From positions 12,896,001-12,960,000 of the forward strand of contig NC_088316.1 of NCBI RefSeq assembly GCF_910592395.1: a stretch of 64,000 nt of DNA, read 5' to 3'. Positions 45,403 through 56,739 of the stretch are shown piece after piece. The notes under the pieces were generated by a model. That model was not told where the DNA came from, did no database searches, and saw only the letters and a program-made list of their open reading frames with translations. Position numbers and translations under genes: made by a program. Numbering within the stretch: the first letter of the stretch is position 1; every line of letters starts with the position of its first letter. Origin of the DNA: Lineus longissimus (lineage: Eukaryota > Nemertea > Pilidiophora > Heteronemertea > Lineidae).

Positions 45403-48400
45403 ATGAAACATTCACCAACATGGCAGCAAAAGTGAGGGAGTTGCTGAAAACGAACCGCCTGAAAGTGGAAGTTGAGAAGGGGACCTGCTTCAAGAGTGGA
45501 GTGATGAAGAAGTAGGCCGCTTTGAATTGGGACACTTTTTACTTCACGCCTTTTTTGCGTAGTTGCATAATGACAATGTAGTTCACTCAAGATCAACATT
45601 GGAAAGCTGATTACTAATCAGAATCAGATCAACAGAGACAACGTCACAAATTAAAATCAGTGACAAAGTTGCATGGATGATAACTCGGTGACCAATGTAC
45701 CTCCTGCGTAAAGGATGGATGTCAATTGTAATATGGACTGTAGCTGCATTTCTGTTTTCCTGACCCACCATTTCATACCGAAGGGGTACCCTTTAAACTT
45801 TTTTTCTGACAAAAGTTTTTACACTTATTCAATATTCTAGACAGCTTATGAAGTTTTCATGACTAGACAAAGGCGTCTGCCAAAAAATTTAATATCATTT
45901 CTTATGATGTTCTTCAGGCCAAGCAGGAAAGAGTGCGAGAAAATGAGGCGCGATCGTTTGAACAACTTCATCGGAGAGTTGGCTGAAATGGTGCCTTTGG
46001 TAAAAAATGCAAAGAAAAGACTAAATAAAACTGGCATTTTACGATTAACAGTGAATTATCTTCGGCTGCATCAGGGTTAGTATCAAGTATGGATATTATC
46101 TCTTGAAACTAGATCATGAGTGAATGTTAATTTGTTATTCAACTAGGTTAGCTTTGAGCGATGACACCTTGGTCAGAGAGAATCACCCGCCAATATTATC
46201 ACCCCTGTGGCGCAGTTAGATGTTGTATGTTTGGAATATTACACCTACACATTAATTAGCGCTAGGGTGTAAATAATGTGATTCTCAGAAGTGTGGTGAG
46301 AGCCTCTCCCTGGTGAGAACCGCACCAGGGAGTCCTGACCATCCTTAATCCACAATTTTCTCGTGATGATGTGTTGAAATAAAAGAGATGCCTTTCGGCT
46401 CACTGATGGGCGGTCAGTCTCCGTAAATACTACAGTACTGGTCATCCATTCTCTCTTTTGACTCAAATATTGTCTCCTATATTTAAAGGGAATATGGCAT
46501 GACCAGCCTACTTTTTACATTCTCGCCGCCCAAGAGAGTATGTTCCTTTTCATTTCCTGTTCAAAGTACGGTTCAAATCATTTCTAACAGAGCTGTGCTT
46601 ATCCCTCTGATGCCTTCTTTCAGATTTACAGAGAAGAAACCACTCGGATTCGAAGCCGTGGAGACCAGCTTATATCGAAAGTAACTTTCCGATTGAGTTC
46701 CTTGAGGTGAGTGCCCACAGTCCTGCTGATATATACCATAAGGATTGATTAGATCAAGAATTGATAAAGACTGAAAAAAGTCATTTTCTTATTGTTTGAA
46801 TGGAAAGGTACAGTCTGAGGCGAATAAAATGATACCTCAATAGCTCTCCTAAAGAAAAATGAGATATGTAATCTATCTTTTGTCGTTCTACTGACTTCTG
46901 GGGTTGAGATAGAATAGATATGGAGACAAAAATATTATGGTAAGCCAGCCTTGGCACCTTGTGATTACAGTGGAACCTCCCTTAGCGGACACCTCTCTAT
47001 TAAGGACAACCTCCCTATCAAGGACGCTAGTTTTGGTCTCAAGTTGGTTGTTTAATTTCAATTCAACCAGTACACCTCTCTATTAAGGACAGCACGTGTC
47101 AGACCCGAGGGTGTCCTTGATAAAGAGGTTCTACTGCATGTCGCTTTGAAAATAAATTTCAAATTATCGCTGCCATTACCTTCTCCATTACCTTCTCCAT
47201 TACCTTCTCCATTCCAGAGCAACAACAGCTTCTTGTTTGTTTACAACAAGAAGGGAATCCTGACCTATATTTCAGAAAATGTATCATCACTGCTTGGTCA
47301 GAATCAGGTAAACCATATATTCTAGTGGGTTCCATCCTTTCCTGATAACATCAAAATATAACTTTCTCCAGCAAATGCCAGAACAGCTTGGGTGTTACTT
47401 CTGAAAACTGTGCCAACTTAACATGTACATGTAGTTGCTCTTACTATTGGTCTTAAATCCGAAAAGAATTAGCAACTATGAAGAATGAATCAACAACTGC
47501 GTCTATGAGTAATCTATTGAAGAGCCTGCGTTTATCAAATATAGCCCTTTGTCAAGCATAATATGGATGTTTCAGGCATGTGGAGGGTGATATCACACAT
47601 CGTAGGACAGAAACATTTATAATTCCGATGAAAAAGAGCTGTATTTTCTTTATGACAAGACGACCTCGAATTTCCGACAACCCACTGCCGGAAGATTCAC
47701 AATTTTCACTGCGCCCTTCCAACCCATGTGGGTTTCACAAAATGTGATGTTGCCCAAGCCTGACGTCACCTGGCAACATTTTTGGAAACGCAAAAAAAAT
47801 ACTGTGATCATGTCTAATTTTCTTTAATCCAGATTGACCTGCTTGGCCAGTCCATCCTAAAAATTGTCCACAGCGATTACCAGAATGTGTTTTTAGATCA
47901 ACTAAAAGGTACATGAACTCATTGCAATAGTTATTTCTTCTGTTCTGTGCATTTATTGAGGCATCAAATTTGGCCAACACTAGGCTTCCAAATGCTATAT
48001 TTCAAGAAATATATTTTACAATGATAACGACTAGAAACTTCGTGAATACATTCTTAACATCAGATTGATTTATCCGAGAGAGATGGTGCATTGCTCTCGT
48101 GGGAACAGTCCCAATCACAATTAACATCCCTTCATTCATGTATGTTGCAGGCAATGTATGCATAACTTACAGGCAACCTACACACAACCCATTGCAAACT
48201 TACAGGCAACCTGCGCACAACCCATTGCAAACTTACAGGCAACCTACACACAACCCATTGCAAACTTACAGGCAACCTACGCACAATCCATTTCGAACTT
48301 ACAGGCAACTCACGCACAACCCATTGCGAAGGGATTGACACCTAACATGTCAGAACTTTTTTTTACTACTCTACAGTGTTGAGTGCTAATCGGAAGTTTT

Positions 48401-51400
48401 CCCCCTTAATTTCAGGACCAAAGGAGACTACTTCATTTAGCTGTAAGATGTTGTGTTCATGCCTTAATTCACCCATGGTGCACTACGAGTGTGTGCAGGT
48501 GACAGGCCATGTTCGGCGTGCGGGGGAACAGGACATTGCAGGCGGTAGGTCGTGGACTTGTTGGATTTTTTCTCCCCATTTGGCTATAAGATTTTGTGGT
48601 AATGTCTGAACTCTTCCCTTTTCTTCTCATAGTGCAGCACAACAAATGAGGGGGGCATCTTAGGCCGGGGAACAATTCCAAAAAGGGTTAAGGTATTGAG
48701 TAAAGACCATTTATTGGAAGAGAGTCTTTGGGTAATTGCTAGTTATTGCTAGGCATAGAGAAGGCATTGTTGTTTTCAAAATTAAAAACAAAAGATATTT
48801 TGAAGGCCATTTCGGTCATGAGGTAGTGACGAGAATTGGTGCAGTTGCACCTCTATTGGGAGCTCTAAACACAATGTGCAGTGAGTGTGTTTTGGCTTTA
48901 AAGCCTCCATCATTAAGTTTTAAAGCAAGTCTCTTGACCTGTTTCAGGTTTTCTTGGATCTGTCCGAGATGTGTATTGCGTTGCAGTGGGGAAGGTGATG
49001 TCAAAGGCGGTAATCCACAACTTATATCCAGCCAATTCCTCGCCGCTCGATTTCTCAAACTCCCTCCAATACGTCTCTCGGCACTATCTTGATGGTAGTG
49101 TTGAGAATATGGACCAAAGGTACAGTAGAATCTCTCTTAGCGGACACCTCTCTATTAAGGACACCTTCTCTATTAAGGACACTAGTTTTGGTCCCAAATT
49201 GGCTGTTTCCATTCAATTTGACCTCTCTAATCAGGACACCTCTATTAAGGACAGCACTTGTCAGTCCCAAGGTTGTCCTTAATAGAGAGGTTCTACTGTA
49301 TATGTAGAGTATTAAAGATTGAAAAGAGCCTTGCAATCTTAAAAAGCCACAAACATGACAAAGGGTGTTCCAGAAAGTTCTTTCACAAAGATCTGAATAG
49401 TTGTGCGAAATGCTCAAAATTTGAGTCAACTCCCTTTTGTAGTTCACTTTGGCAAAGAAAGAAAGAAGTCCCGTATTGCCAGCTGTTGCAGGTGTAGAAA
49501 TGGTACATGATGTTTACTTCCTGCCTTAGCAATTTATTAGAAGCTTTGAGTTACTTAAAGTGATACTATGATGTGATTTACAACTTTGCGGAAATACGTC
49601 CGTTTTTAATTGTTGATCACAAATGTAAAGCTCAAATTGTGACCCGCTCTACCAAAACTAGGCGCTTGTCGCATCTGAACTTGATAGGTTGATACAGACT
49701 AAAAGGTCTACAATAGGGAAATGAACAACAAGTCCGTATCAACCTGTCGAGTTCAGATGCGACAAGCGCCTAGTTTTGGTAGAGCGAGTCACAATTTTCC
49801 ATTTTTGATTAGATTTATTATCAAATCGCTGAATGTAAACCACCGCGACCGCAAAAATGTTCATGTTGTGACGTCATCAACGAAAACGGCATCGAAGCGA
49901 GCCGTCCGGGCGGGATTAAACCATCGATTTCTAGAAAATGTGCATTTCGATTCGAAAACCTTACCAATTTATGTGAAAGTGACGTAGTCATTTGTCAAAA
50001 ACAGCTAAAACATTATATGGTGAAATTTGACACGAGTTACCCTTTAAGATGATTTTTGATGATCGAGATTCATTGTTTTCAGGGCGAGTGTAATCATGGG
50101 TTATATGACAAAAGATATGGAAGGCGGAAATCCCTACTTCAGTATCCATCCTAATGATCTGGTGTTCGTTGCTAGGGCGCATCAAAGAGGTACGATTCAT
50201 AGAAGTCATTGGTCAACACCAACAGGGCTAATCAAAAAATCGATAATCCAATGTCACGAAATCTTGGCACAAAATCCCATTCCCGGCTAGTAGATTATTC
50301 AACCTTTCTTTGTGCGAATTCGAGATGATAAAACTTTCGAAAATGACCAACAGCTTAGAAAATATTATGCGCCACTCGATAAAACAATGGATGAGGCGAT
50401 AAAATTAAGACCCACACTTCCTTCATGTCCTTATGACATGAATAAGCAGCAGTGATGAACAGCTATTCTTGCCATTTCATGCTTGAGCCTCTCATATAGC
50501 ACATCATCTAGTACATCACCATCATGCCATGCATTCCATGCTATGCACAGGAAAGCTACCTGGATGAGTCATCACGTTCTTACCAGTTCACATTCCTCCT
50601 TTCAGTGTTCGAGGAGAATGTCATTCAGAGCACTGTTTATCGTTATTTAACTTGTGAAAACAAAGTACTTCACATAGAATCCGAGACTCATTTGATTGAG
50701 GACCAGTTCACAAGAAAACCCAAGTTAATTCTGAGCTTCAACAACATTGTTAGGTAAGTCGTAACGGAAAGCTATTCAAAGGTGTGGTGTTTTTTTCAGA
50801 CGTTGATGTCACAGTCATTTGGCGGCAAAAATAACTGGCCTCATTCCTTCAGAGTTTGGTTTTTCTTCAATCTCATATTGGGACCCAACACAATTTCTAG
50901 GTTAGAGATCTGCAAATCAAGTACATGTATAGTGTTTTTTCAAATAGATCTGGCTTAGGGTACTTGGCTGATCTCCCCCAGTCCTTTTGGGGGAAAAAAA
51001 GTGGAATAAATGCTTCCACAATTCAAATGTTGACAACTGTTTGCAATTATCCTTTTTAGCTCAATGCTAGGGCGTCAGTTGATCAGGAAGCAACGTGAGG
51101 GGTTAATCAAAGAGCGCAAAGCGAACAGACGAGAGAGAATTTGTGCGGGCGAGGTCTCTGATGAAGTCGACAAAAACGACGATGGCGCCATAGTTCAACT
51201 CGTCTACGATGAAAATCTTGTTTCGATATCTGTTCCATTTAACGATTTCCACCGAGAAGAAATGCAACGTGATGACCTATTGATAACTGACGAATTAGTG
51301 AAAGAGGATTTTGTGAAAAAGGACAGCGCTATCAGTGGCAGCGTTGAGATGACTGCAAGTAGCGACAGTGATAATTCCGCAGTTTCTCATGGTCTAAAGC

Positions 51401-52373
51401 CTGGTTTATCCCATTGCGATAGCGTTCTGTCCACATTTGGAGAGCAGTGTTCACCAGACATTGCTGGTACGTCAGTGGGAATCACTGGGCCTAGTTCCAG
51501 TGCAGAAGCGTGGAGTCCATCTGCATCACATTTTGAGAGTTTCCAAGGAACGTCATCTGCAGGTGTCAAAACCTCTGAAAGTCACATGGAAAATTACTAC
51601 AGAAATCTCGGCAATTTGTTAGAGGATATAACAGAAATTTCATCATTTTCGGTTGGACCGTCTGAGTGTTCTGACACACAGTTTTCACCCTATTCTACCA
51701 ACGGTGTAGACTCCACACAGCAGGTTGTTACTCCTGGACAGGACAATTACACTTTGAGTCCCCACCAGACATTCTTGCCTGATGGAATTGACCCTAAGTT
51801 CTGTGGAGTTGGAGATGTTGATCCCAGTTCGTGGAGCGGTTCATGTAATTTAAAGGCAACCTGGCCAAACCTTTCCGATTCTTCGACTGCTTTACCCTCG
51901 GTGAGATCTTCCAATACCCTGCCTTCCCTCCCTTTGACCTGCTCAACAAAAGCCATACCCAGCCACTGCGACGCCGACAGTAGCACTGACCAATCCTGCC
52001 TTGATGGACCTGTGAGTATACCATGAACTCTTTAACCACCAGAGCCAAAAATAGAGCAGATGATATGTTCCTAGCTGTTCTGATGTTGAAGGACACATTT
52101 TAGTTCCAAAATCAACCGTGAGGTGACCTACTTGACCAGTATGTAGCTCCAGCCGGAAAGACTCCCAGATATTAGCCAAGATGGCACATGAGTCGCATGT
52201 GGTTTGTCTGTGCCTCGTTGACAGTTGCAACTCTAACATTTTATTTCATTTCCTTGCAGAATCAGTTGAATACCCCATCATCAAATTATTCCCACTCTGT
52301 CCTGAGAGCGCTCCTTGAAGTGTGTGACAGGGACCAGCCATCTTCCAACAGCGAGTCAATAGTCACCCTCTAG
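45403..52373 (+). CDS. bHLH-PAS transcription factor, Met/GCE-like
   Basis: Eleven coding exons with agreeing phases: 45403-45431, 45918-46075, 46624-46706, 47218-47307, 47833-47908, 48416-48544, 48948-49119, 50083-50189, 50606-50753, 51060-52011 and 52260-52373; 685 residues. The bHLH (about 10-62) has the basic block SRKECEKMRRDRLN and helix 2 NKTGILRLTVNYLRLHQ. PAS-A starts near residue 88 (SFLFVYNKKGILTYIS). PAS-B (about 225-335) has YVSRHYLDGSVENMDQR. Exon 10 is a long Ser-rich region of low complexity. The last exon ends with an LRALL motif (663-667), an LxxLL-type box. The bHLH resembles Methoprene-tolerant/GCE more than CLOCK or ARNT, from memory of family sequences. Such proteins bind DNA as dimers in the nucleus. 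The first exon (nine codons) is the weakest call; for exon 9 the acceptor at 50605 was preferred because it alone keeps phase. Confidence 0.82.
46968..47136. mobile_element. CAGTRGAACC-type MITE, copy 1 (intron)
   Basis: It begins TACAGTGGAACCTCCC and ends AGAGGTTCTACTG, with internal TCTCTATTAAGGACA words in both orientations. It matches the elements at 49123-49298 and 55354-55531. The right-hand TA has changed to CA. It is intronic in the bHLH-PAS gene. Confidence 0.8.
47172..47216 (+). repeat. Pyrimidine-rich 12-bp repeat forming a splice acceptor tract
   Basis: TTACCTTCTCCA occurs three times in a row and then runs into TTCCAG, the acceptor of exon 4 of the bHLH-PAS gene (exon starts 47218). 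The polypyrimidine tract of this acceptor is thus a short tandem repeat. Confidence 0.85.
48166..48330 (+). repeat. Five-copy 33-bp tandem repeat in a bHLH-PAS intron
   Basis: The unit starts CTTACAGGCAACCTACACAC and is 33 bp long, repeated five times, with few substitutions in the first three units and more in the last two. Since 33 is a multiple of three, several frames stay open on both strands (for example 48099-48338 on the plus strand). These frames have no splice link in phase to the gene and are not annotated as coding. Confidence 0.92.
49123..49298. mobile_element. CAGTAGAAYC-type MITE, copy 2, at a splice donor
   Basis: TA at 49121-49122 and 49299-49300 flank an element beginning CAGTAGAATCTCTC and ending GAGGTTCTACTG. 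Internal TCTATTAAGGACAC words occur in both orientations. Its left end lies directly after the G of the exon 7 donor at 49120, so the donor reads G-TA-CAG, with TA from the target site and CAG from the element. Termini and TA duplication fit a Tc1/mariner-type non-autonomous element. Confidence 0.85.
49634..49796. repeat. Long hairpin in a bHLH-PAS intron
   Basis: About 60 bases from AAATTGTGACCCGCTC (49634) pair with their reverse complement ending near 49796. The pairing includes an exact CCAAAACTAGGCGCTTGTCG block. The loop is about 45 bases. Weaker symmetry continues outward, so this may be the core of a larger element (about 49553-50046). Confidence 0.75.
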
Positions 52374-53242
52374 TACATGTGTGTGCCTTCCTTGGTCTTT
52401 ACTTGGAGGTTCCTGGATTAGGCTGGGAAATGAATGTAAAGCACTTTGAGACAGTACAGACAGTTGTACAGTATAGAGCACTAGAAATACCGTAGAAGAA
52501 CTTTTTCATCACAAAGTGACAATATGTCCCACTGTGTTGTATAGTGTGGCACTCTCACATTCCCACTATGGATTTATATCACATTCCAGAGTTAAAACTT
52601 TAAATATATATGTATGTCGTTTGTTATGTAGAATGTAACTTTATGTATGAATACCCCATGACGATCCTCGTTGAACATGTTGTAAATGTGTATGAAATCT
52701 TATTTATTGGATTTTACAACGCATGGATAGGTGTGTCAGGTAAGCGGATTAGCCACTCCTTGGAAATCCGAGTGGATTTAACTGGTTTTACTCAGGGTTT
52801 TGTAAATGGTGTAGGAGTGGAAAAACCTGAATCTCAGGACGACTGAACTCAAGTTTTGTTAAGCGCCTTCGAGGTGTCACAGACATGTTTATGTGACACT
52901 AGTTTTACAGTGTTTCTGCTTGCCCAGACAGGCTCATAAATCCACCAGAGACTGCTTTGAATTGGGCATTATTTCTTGACGATTTTTAGTGTCTAGGAGG
53001 CATTGTTGACAATTCAGCATGTACATGTAGGATTGCTAAGACAATCGGAGCACTCCTCGTCCAACAATTCAGAGAGACTTCTAAAATCGTTCTCAGTTCT
53101 GAAGTGACTTGAACATGTGGAATTTGCAAACAATGTTATCTCTGATATTTTGTGAATACTGACTTATTCAGAGGAGTATCTGCATGTGCATTTGTCGAAA
53201 AGACAGCAGGTGGGTGCTGTCACTGCAGGGAAGGTGGAACTA
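52374..53242. other. 3' flank of the bHLH-PAS gene
   Basis: AT-rich sequence after the stop with no further exon or gene. It is likely 3' UTR in part. I do not see a clear AATAAA within the first 600 bases. Confidence 0.5.
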
Positions 53243-53684
53243 TAAGTCGTAGTTCCACCTATCATAAAACCCCGTGTTTTTTCAAGACCCGTGTCTTCTC
53301 CGTGTGTCAAAAAACCTGGGGCGCACTTACACCTATCAGTGGTGTTAGATAATGGTTAATAGCCCCGGCAACAGGTGCGCTGTAGGTAGGGAGCTCTCCT
53401 GTGTTTCTTTCCCGTTGGAGGGGAATTTCGCGTGCGCAATACCGAGGCAACTACACCGCGCCATCTGTCGCCGGATCTTAGAACTTGCAATTGCCGTGTC
53501 TATTCAGATTCCACCTATCAAAAAACCTGTGTTGAACACGGGTCTAAATTAGCCCCCGATTAGCCCTATCGAGCTCTAAGGGGGTAATAGACACGGGGAT
53601 TTAACACACAGGTCTATTTAGACACGGCAATTCATAGGTGTTGGCGCAAAAGACATGGGGATTTGATAGGTGGAAGTACGACTA
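53243..53684. mobile_element. TIR element downstream of the bHLH-PAS gene
   Basis: AGTCGTAGTTCCACCTATCA near 53246 is matched by its inverted form near 53660-53682. The word CCACCTATCAWAAAACC recurs internally (about 53510), as do ACACGGG and GACACGG. This suggests a 440-bp element with nested repeats. No coding potential. Confidence 0.6.
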
Positions 53685-55350
53685 TTTTACAATTACCTGT
53701 GATGATATCGAACTCTACCCTGGCACTGATGAGTTTTTGTGACTGTCCTTGGTCACAATGTTTTCTGACTGTGAAGATTATATACCGTGTCAGTGTTTTT
53801 TACTCTAGCTCTGAGAAATAATGATTGCTCAACTTTTTTATCCTTATGAAATATTTTGAAGAATCGTGCTTTCACCTTGCCAATTTTTCTTTCATCAGTG
53901 ATATAATTTAATTCTTTGATAGACATTTGAGTGATATAATTATGATACTTTTGTCTCATAATAATCATGTCTTTCTGCAATCGAATCAACGCCTTCTTCC
54001 CTGTGTCTCTAGACTGATTCCAAGTCGTATTTTATAGTTATGGGAATTTTGGCTGTTATCAGTGTGCTACAGAGTGTCCCGATAAAAATTGAGATCGGTC
54101 CAATCTGTCCATGCCTTATAAATATAATGTTGTCAATGCATTGAGTGTTAAAACTTTCTGGAAAGTCTAAATAATTGGATGTTTACTCTGATAATTGTGA
54201 TTGTTGAGAAAAATTCCATAAAGGTTCTATGAGGCATTTTTGCACCCTGCCCCTACAGGTATTGATGTGAATTTGTATATCAAATGTATTTGTGAAATTA
54301 TTTCAAAGCATAATACATGTACATGTTGTTATGGTGATGTTGGGAAAGGATATTCCGAGAGAGGCAATACATTGCGGGTGTGGGTGGATCCAAAATGACT
54401 GAGTTCAAGGGGCATGCGGCCCACACATTATAAAATGAATTCTAGATTGGGAAATGTTATGATAGACTGAAGAGATAAAAGCATAGTTGTGGACTGGGGG
54501 AACCTTCCCTTCAATCGCTCCTGCAATGTACTTTTTGAATTTGAACGCAAGTAGATTTTTAGGTGATCAGGAATCTTGTAATGTTCAGAGAATTATTATG
54601 ATGTTACCCACAGGTTTGTTGTTTATCTGTTATAATGAGTTTTTGGTTATATTTATGAATGGATTTTATGTTAATACCACTAACTAAAGCTATTGTGTGG
54701 AGTTTGAGGCTGTCCATGGCGTATATATATTTCACCGGGGGGGGGGGGGGGGGGGGTGTTGTAAGTGTGGTCCAATATTGACAATCTGAAGTTGTGTGTG
54801 CAGGGGGCGGGGAGGCGACTCCAGTTGACTGAAAGTGCATGTGGAGGGGGGGTCTGAGTTAAACATTGGAAATTGTGTGTTTATTGGATAAACTGATGAC
54901 CCCTATAGAGATTTTTTTTAAGAGAGATGGCACTGCACATCAACTGGTTTTAGTTTAGATGATATGCTCAGAATCTGAACTTGCCTAGCAATGCTGTTTG
55001 GAGTAGTAGTAGTTTCACATGGTGACCTCTTCTTTATAAAATGGGTCACTATACACGGTCAGGTTATAATCATTTCATGACAACATTTTTAGAACTGCAT
55101 GTAATATTCTTCATTCCATTCCAATTAAAGGAGAAGGTGGGTTATATTAAGGTAAATATTACTTAGCTGTTTACCAGCCATTCACCTTCCACACTAGAGT
55201 AAAGTTTCAACCACCATATTCCGCCGAAAATGGAAAAGATAAAAAACTGACTGAAATATCAGGCTTGCAAAAGGTTTATGTTGAGTTAGCCCTCTGTGCA
55301 ACTATCGTCTTTGTATGAATCGATCCAACAAGGACCGACATTATGACAAA
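53685..55350. other. Intergenic stretch without a supported gene
   Basis: AT-rich, with only short frames. It contains a 20-base poly(G) run at 54737-54756 followed by G-rich sequence to about 54855. No gene seen. Confidence 0.5.
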
Positions 55351-55353
55351 ATA

Positions 55354-55531
55354 CAATAGAACCTCTCTATTAAGGACACCCTCGGGACTGACAAATGCTG
55401 TCCTTAATAGAGAGGTGTCCTGATTAGAGAGGTCAAATTGAAAGGAAACTACCCATTTGGGACCAAAACTAGTGTCCTTAATAGAGAGGTTCTTCTTAAT
55501 AGAGAAGTGTCCACTAAGGGAGGTTCCACTG
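55354..55531. mobile_element. CAGTRGAACC-type MITE, copy 3
   Basis: TA at 55352-55353 and 55532-55533 flank an element with ends CAATAGAACCTCTC and GGGAGGTTCCACTG. Internal words match copies 1 and 2, in the opposite orientation. Confidence 0.82.
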
Positions 55532-55800
55532 TAATACGTTTTTTATTACCCCAATACTGCCACATCACTAGCATGACGTTGGTATGGTACTAAATGTATC
55601 GGGTTGATGTTAAGTCTTACCTCTGGTGGAGTCCTCTGGGGTGCCATGAAATTTTCCTTAAGTTGTGTTCTGAAATAACGTATAACATGTTTTGTTGAAT
55701 CAAAGCAGGAAGCCATTTAACACTTTTAGAAAAATACTTTACCAAGGAAACAGTAGCAGAAAAAACGTATTGAAGGGAAAACCCGCCTAGTCCTTTAAAA

Positions 55801-56344
55801 TTGTGTAGGGGAGAGGAGGACAACAGCGGACAAGTCGTAATAGCGGACAACCTTCTTTTCCTGATGGCTGGCGTTGCTATGGTGACACACGTGGATCGCT
55901 GAAGAAAGCCCCAATCCGGCAGACGAACTTTGAAGTTAGGGTCGCCCAAGAAAAAGTAACGGCCGAAAACGAAAATCTATACTGTACATCTTGTTGGACT
56001 CGGGAATCCCTGGTTCTTTTAAGAATCTCTGCGACGTTGTTGGACTGATGAGCATGTGATGCATAATTATATGTACGCTGGCTGTCTGGCGGGGCGGGAG
56101 AATGTTGTTCAGCGGGGAATAACGGACCAGTATTGTGATTGTTGTTTTTCCAAGATTATCATTGGCATGAGCTCGAATACTTGTAATAGTATACTTAAAT
56201 TTATTTTGATGTGGAGATACATACATTACGCATGCCACCCCGACTCATATGGTTTTGAAACACAATCAGTGCTGGAGTGCCAGAGATTTCGGAGAGTACG
56301 ACTTTCATGATTTTCGTCCGTTATTACCCGCTCTCCCCTACAAC
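55801..56344. mobile_element. MITE-like element of about 540 bp with GTAGGGGAGAG termini
   Basis: The left end TTGTGTAGGGGAGAGGAGG followed by CAGCGGAC, and the right end in reverse complement GTTGTAGGGGAGAGCGGGTA followed by ATAACGGAC, are inverted repeats of about 28 bp. Inside, GCGGGGAATAACGGACC echoes the terminus. Short open frames inside have no recognised motif. Confidence 0.65.
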
Positions 56345-56464
56345 ATTTATGACAATAACGTAAATCATTCCATTTACCTTTGCATATCATTATTTATTAT
56401 AATTGAATTATTTACAATTAAGAAGATTTGTACATATAAGTTTTGAAAGTTAAATAAATGATGC

Positions 56465-56470
56465 TTTATT
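56465..56470 (-). other. Candidate poly(A) signal of the intronless GPCR
   Basis: AATAAA on the minus strand, 270 bases after the stop codon at 56740. Confidence 0.45.
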
Positions 56471-56739
56471 CTTGTGACCCGGTAGGAAATGGTTTTGTGC
56501 CTTTCCTTTTCCCCCAAACGCAGGTGCGGATGGTACAGGGGTGGGGATGGTGGCGGGGGGGGGGGGGGGAGGCGCCCTCAGAATGCCCAGCGCTGTAGCG
56601 CATTTCTGTAAAATACATGTATGTAGAACATGAGTTTCATTGCCCATCATCTAATTACATGTGTATGGCGGATATGAGAAGAAAAAATTGTTTTTAGCGA
56701 TCTACGACGCTATATATACGCAATCAAATTCAGTCCTAA

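Noticed and set aside
50524-50605. Extension of bHLH-PAS exon 9 upstream to the acceptor near 50551
   Set aside because: That acceptor gives phase 0, while exon 8 leaves phase 1. The acceptor CTCCTTTCAG at 50605 is in phase and has a better pyrimidine tract.
54737-54756. Poly(G) runs as deliberate G-quadruplex regulators
   Set aside because: Plain homopolymers of this kind are common assembly and slippage products; nothing ties them to a gene start here.
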